Origin: Brugia malayi
Lineage: Eukaryota > Nematoda > Chromadorea > Rhabditida > Onchocercidae
Reading direction: 5' to 3'
DNA length: 64,000 nucleotides
Assembly (NCBI RefSeq): GCF_000002995.4
Contig: NW_025062479.1
Span: 1,633,721 to 1,697,720, forward strand
The notes beneath the pieces are model-generated. The model made no database searches. It worked only from the letters and a program-made list of their open reading frames with translations, and was not told where the DNA came from. This document shows positions 60,712 through 64,000 of the stretch, piece after piece (the first letter of the stretch is position 1; each line of letters begins with the position of its first letter). The translations under genes were made by a program, and so were the position numbers.

Positions 60712-63700
60712 TTATTCTTGAGATGTTTGAGATGGAGTACTTGGCTCTGAAAAAAAAAAAAAGAAAAAAAGAAGAAGAAAGATTTATTGGTTAATGCAAA
60801 TTTTTTTTTATTGTTAATAATATAATCTAAGCTATATTCTTTTAAAAACATATTTGATAAAAAAAAAAATTTTCAATTCTAATTGATTTATTTTACATCT
60901 TCCAATTTGCTGGTTTTCATAACGATAACTGTCTTTGTTCGTCTTTCTAAAATTATAAAATAAAAAAAAAAAAGAATAATTTTTTGCAATCGAATGCAAT
61001 AAATGAATTAAAGAAGTGATTTAGAAATTAGATGAGGTTTTATTTTTCAATGATGAAAGCTAATTATTTAATTGTATCTTAGCATACAACAATATCACTA
61101 ATGTGCTATGAAGAAATATTAATTTAAAAATTATAAAATTTTTTTACTATAAAATATTCTTGAAATGTAGGAAATTTTCTACCTTCATATTTTGTTAAGG
61201 AAATAACACAATATGAAAAGAATTAATACCTTCAATTTCCTTTGAAGGTTCTAGAGTTTCAATTTTGATTTTATCTGAAGTTGTACTTCCAACCATTGAT
61301 GGATGATATGATGATGATGTTGAAATGTACGATTCACGTTGCGTATCTGCAAAATTTTTCTTTTTTCATTTAAATATAAATTAATTAAAATGAAAAAAAA
61401 AAATTCTATGTAGTCAATAAAATTTAAAAAAAAAAAAAATTAAATGTTAAATTCATTTATTTCTCTTAACTAACCCTGATATTGTGTTGGTGTAGAAGTT
61501 CCAAGAGGTGGTGTAAGCGGATTAGAAGCAAATGTTGATCGTATATATCTTCTAGAATAATCAAGAAATATACTATAAAATTTTTAATTAAAAAAAAACA
61601 GGAAAAAATATAAATAAAAGATGAAAAAAAAAAAAAAGAAATACTTACGTTGCTCCTGCACTCATATAATCTTCTCCTAAATGTGGTAATATGCCAGCAC
61701 TATGAATTCCACCAGCACTTCTTAATCCTAAATAGCCACCACCAAGTCTTCCAATATCACCAGCTAAACTTCGATCAACATAATCACGGCGACGTCTCCT
61801 TTCATTATCCAATTGTTCTCTCATAATGCTAAGTTGATTTTCCAATTGTTTAATACGGTTTTGCTGTGTACGTTCACGATTTTCTATTATTCGTTCGATC
61901 TTAAATATATATATTTATTAAAATTTAAAAATATACATATATTTGATATTATTATATTTTTTATATATTAAAAAACATTAATAAATTCTTTTTCTTTTTT
62001 TTTTTTTTTTTTATTCAGAATAGAATATATTATTGAATGGAAGGGGGGAGGTTTTTTTATTTTTTTCAACATATATAATAAGATTTAATGATATATTAAA
62101 AATTATGATTTTTCAAAATTTAATAAAATTTTGCATATATTAATGCATACTTGAATTTTTTCATTTCTCATTCGTTGTAATTGTTTATCTTGTTCTTCAC
62201 GTTGTTTACTACTAATTTCAATGATACGATTACCATTTTCAAATTCCAATTGTGCAATTTGTTTTTGCAATTGAGCACAATTTTTGTAAAGTTCCTATAA
62301 TAAATTACCATTTATAACGTTAGATATTAAAAAAAATTTCTAATATCATATTTGATTATTTTTACTCAATTTTTTAATCATCTATGACTAAAAATATAAA
62401 TGAAAGAGCAAAATTAGAATTTTTTTTTTAAAGGAAAAAGGAAAAAAAAAAAACCAAAGTGAAAATTTAAGATTCTTCATGAATGGAAAAATTTTTGTCA
62501 TAAATAAATTAATCTCAAATTTTCAATATATCTCTAAATATTTAGTACAAATAAATAGTTTATTTGTAAAACCTTATTTTCTCTTTCCATTGCATTCAAT
62601 GATTTCTCAATAGCTTCACGTTGTAAGGCAGTTTCACGGATTGCTGCATCGGTGCGTCGTTTTTCATTTTCCAGCTATAATTTCATTATTTTCGAAAGTA
62701 ATACGGGAAAATTTTCATTCCATTTATTTGCTCTATTTGTTTAATTCTAATTTATAAATAAAATTATCAGATATTATTACTTGATTCATTAGAAAAGAAG
62801 AAAAAAAAAAAGGGAAGGATAATCATAAAGTTATTGATAATTATAAATTTTTAAAATTCATTTTGATAATAATTACCATTTCAATTTTTTTAACAAATGT
62901 AATTCGATCACGTTTGGTATTTTCAAGCTGGCCTATCATTGTTCTTTTTTCATTCTCTAACTGTGCTAATCTTCGTTGAATTTCATCAAGTTCACGTTGT
63001 AGTGTTCTTCGTTCATTCTTACAACTTTCAACTTGTTGCCTAAGGTCATCTTCTGTTGCTCTTTGTGATGATGTTACCTGTAATTTACAATCATTTCATT
63101 AGGAAATTAAAAAGATTAGCAAAGGAAAAAGAAAAAAAAAAGTGACTTGTAAGATATTTACTACATCTTTTTGGAATACAATATATCTATATCTATAAAA
63201 AGGTAAGCAAGCGATAAAAAAAAGGTAAGATAAAGTAAAACAGAAAAAAAAAAATGCAAAATAAAGTAAAATAGTAATTACGAAAAAGTTTAAGATACAA
63301 TAAAATAGCAATTTAACAATTAGTAAAAATAAATATATATTTATCAAATAGAAAACCTTTTCAAGAGCTAATAATCTTTCTTCGAGACGATTTTTCTCTG
63401 CATGAGCATCTTGTAATTGTCGTTGCAAATCAGATGCTCGACCACTTAAATCACGCATACGTTGCTTAAAATCACGTAATTCACTTCGTGCTGTTGTTAA
63501 TTCATGTTCAAGTTGTTGCTTTTGATTATTTGCATTTGCTAGATCATTTTGTGCACCAGTTATCTGAAAATTTTTATTATCTGTATAAAAATTATATATA
63601 ATAGTAACAAATATGAAATATAAAGTGTTAATTAAAGTTTATGATTTAATAATTGAACAAAAAAATATGAAGTGAAATAAATTTTACTTGATCTCGAAGA

Positions 63701-64000
63701 ATTTGATATTCACTAATTGTTCTTGATTGATGATCTGAAGTTTTTCGAAGTTCCATTTCAACACTTTCAGCTTTTGAAAGTTCTCTTTTCAATCTTTCCA
63801 TATCTTCTTTCATATCGGTACATTTTATTTCACTTAATTGTAACTGTCCAGAGAGTTCTTTTATTCGTTCATTCAAAGACTAAAAAGTAAAAAAAAAAAA
63901 TTCAAACTTATATAATTTTTAATAAAAACTAAATGTTGAAGTGTTAAAAAAAAAAAAGAGTATAAAAAATTATTTTATTTACCTGTTTTTCACTTTCAAG
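60712..64000 (-). CDS. Rootletin-like coiled-coil protein, 3' part (10 exons, 447 aa visible)
   Basis: C-terminal part of a long coiled coil resembling ciliary rootletin (CROCC; C. elegans CHE-10), the structural protein of the ciliary rootlet. The gene enters from the right edge. Exons on the minus strand: 64000-63983 (partial), 63879-63688, 63563-63357, 63077-62877, 62674-62573, 62294-62151, 61899-61649, 61551-61475, 61346-61230, 60746-60712; TAA at 60712. Most exons are multiples of three and carry heptad-rich, Arg/Glu/Gln/Leu-rich sequence such as [40 protein letters not shown] and [16 protein letters not shown]. The coiled coil stops near [15 protein letters not shown], followed by a Gly-rich patch ([15 protein letters not shown]) and a Ser/Thr/Pro-rich non-coiled tail ending [11 protein letters not shown] different long coiled-coil family cannot be ruled out by eye; the rootletin call rests on remembered C-terminal motifs. 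Confidence 0.72.

Overview
The window is eukaryotic nuclear DNA from a nematode. It is extremely AT-rich, has long poly-A/poly-T tracts, and its genes are split into many small exons with GT..AG introns. The protein set (NUAK/UNC-82-type kinase, alpha-adaptin, rootletin-like coiled coil, RNFT-type RING protein, nitrobindin-like barrel, tetraspanin, type II PI4-kinase) and the base composition suggest a parasitic nematode, probably filarial. Genus cannot be told by eye. No bacterial operon, CRISPR array, virus or recognisable transposase was seen.

Layout. 186-7228 (-): a complete 18-exon NUAK/UNC-82-like kinase, followed upstream by about 12.8 kb without a supportable gene. 20051-24836 (-): a 12-exon secreted protein of 534 aa of unknown function. 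It lies head to head, 386 bp apart, with a 7-exon gene of unknown function (25223-32469, +, 419 aa). Then, all on the + strand: a tetraspanin (33456-35658), a RING/transmembrane E3 ligase of the RNFT1/2 type (37349-40694), a secreted nitrobindin/THAP4-like beta-barrel (43413-47099), the AP-2 alpha subunit (49113-55555, 21 exons) and the 5' half of a type II phosphatidylinositol 4-kinase (58038-59154). A rootletin-like coiled-coil gene (60712 to beyond 64000, -) closes the window.

Exons were joined by hand by matching GT..AG sites, reading-frame phase and family conservation. In every gene called complete, summed exon length is a multiple of three and ends at a stop. The genes do not form one pathway. 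AP-2 alpha and PI4KII both act in clathrin/endosome membrane traffic, but their adjacency may be chance.

The most notable points are the missing catalytic half of PI4KII, whose expected continuation is replaced by the opposite-strand rootletin-like gene; the signal peptide and altered N-terminal motif of the nitrobindin-like protein; two unrecognised, apparently intact genes sharing a divergent promoter; and several diverged local duplications and hairpins in the non-coding DNA. I found nothing I would call a new biological system.
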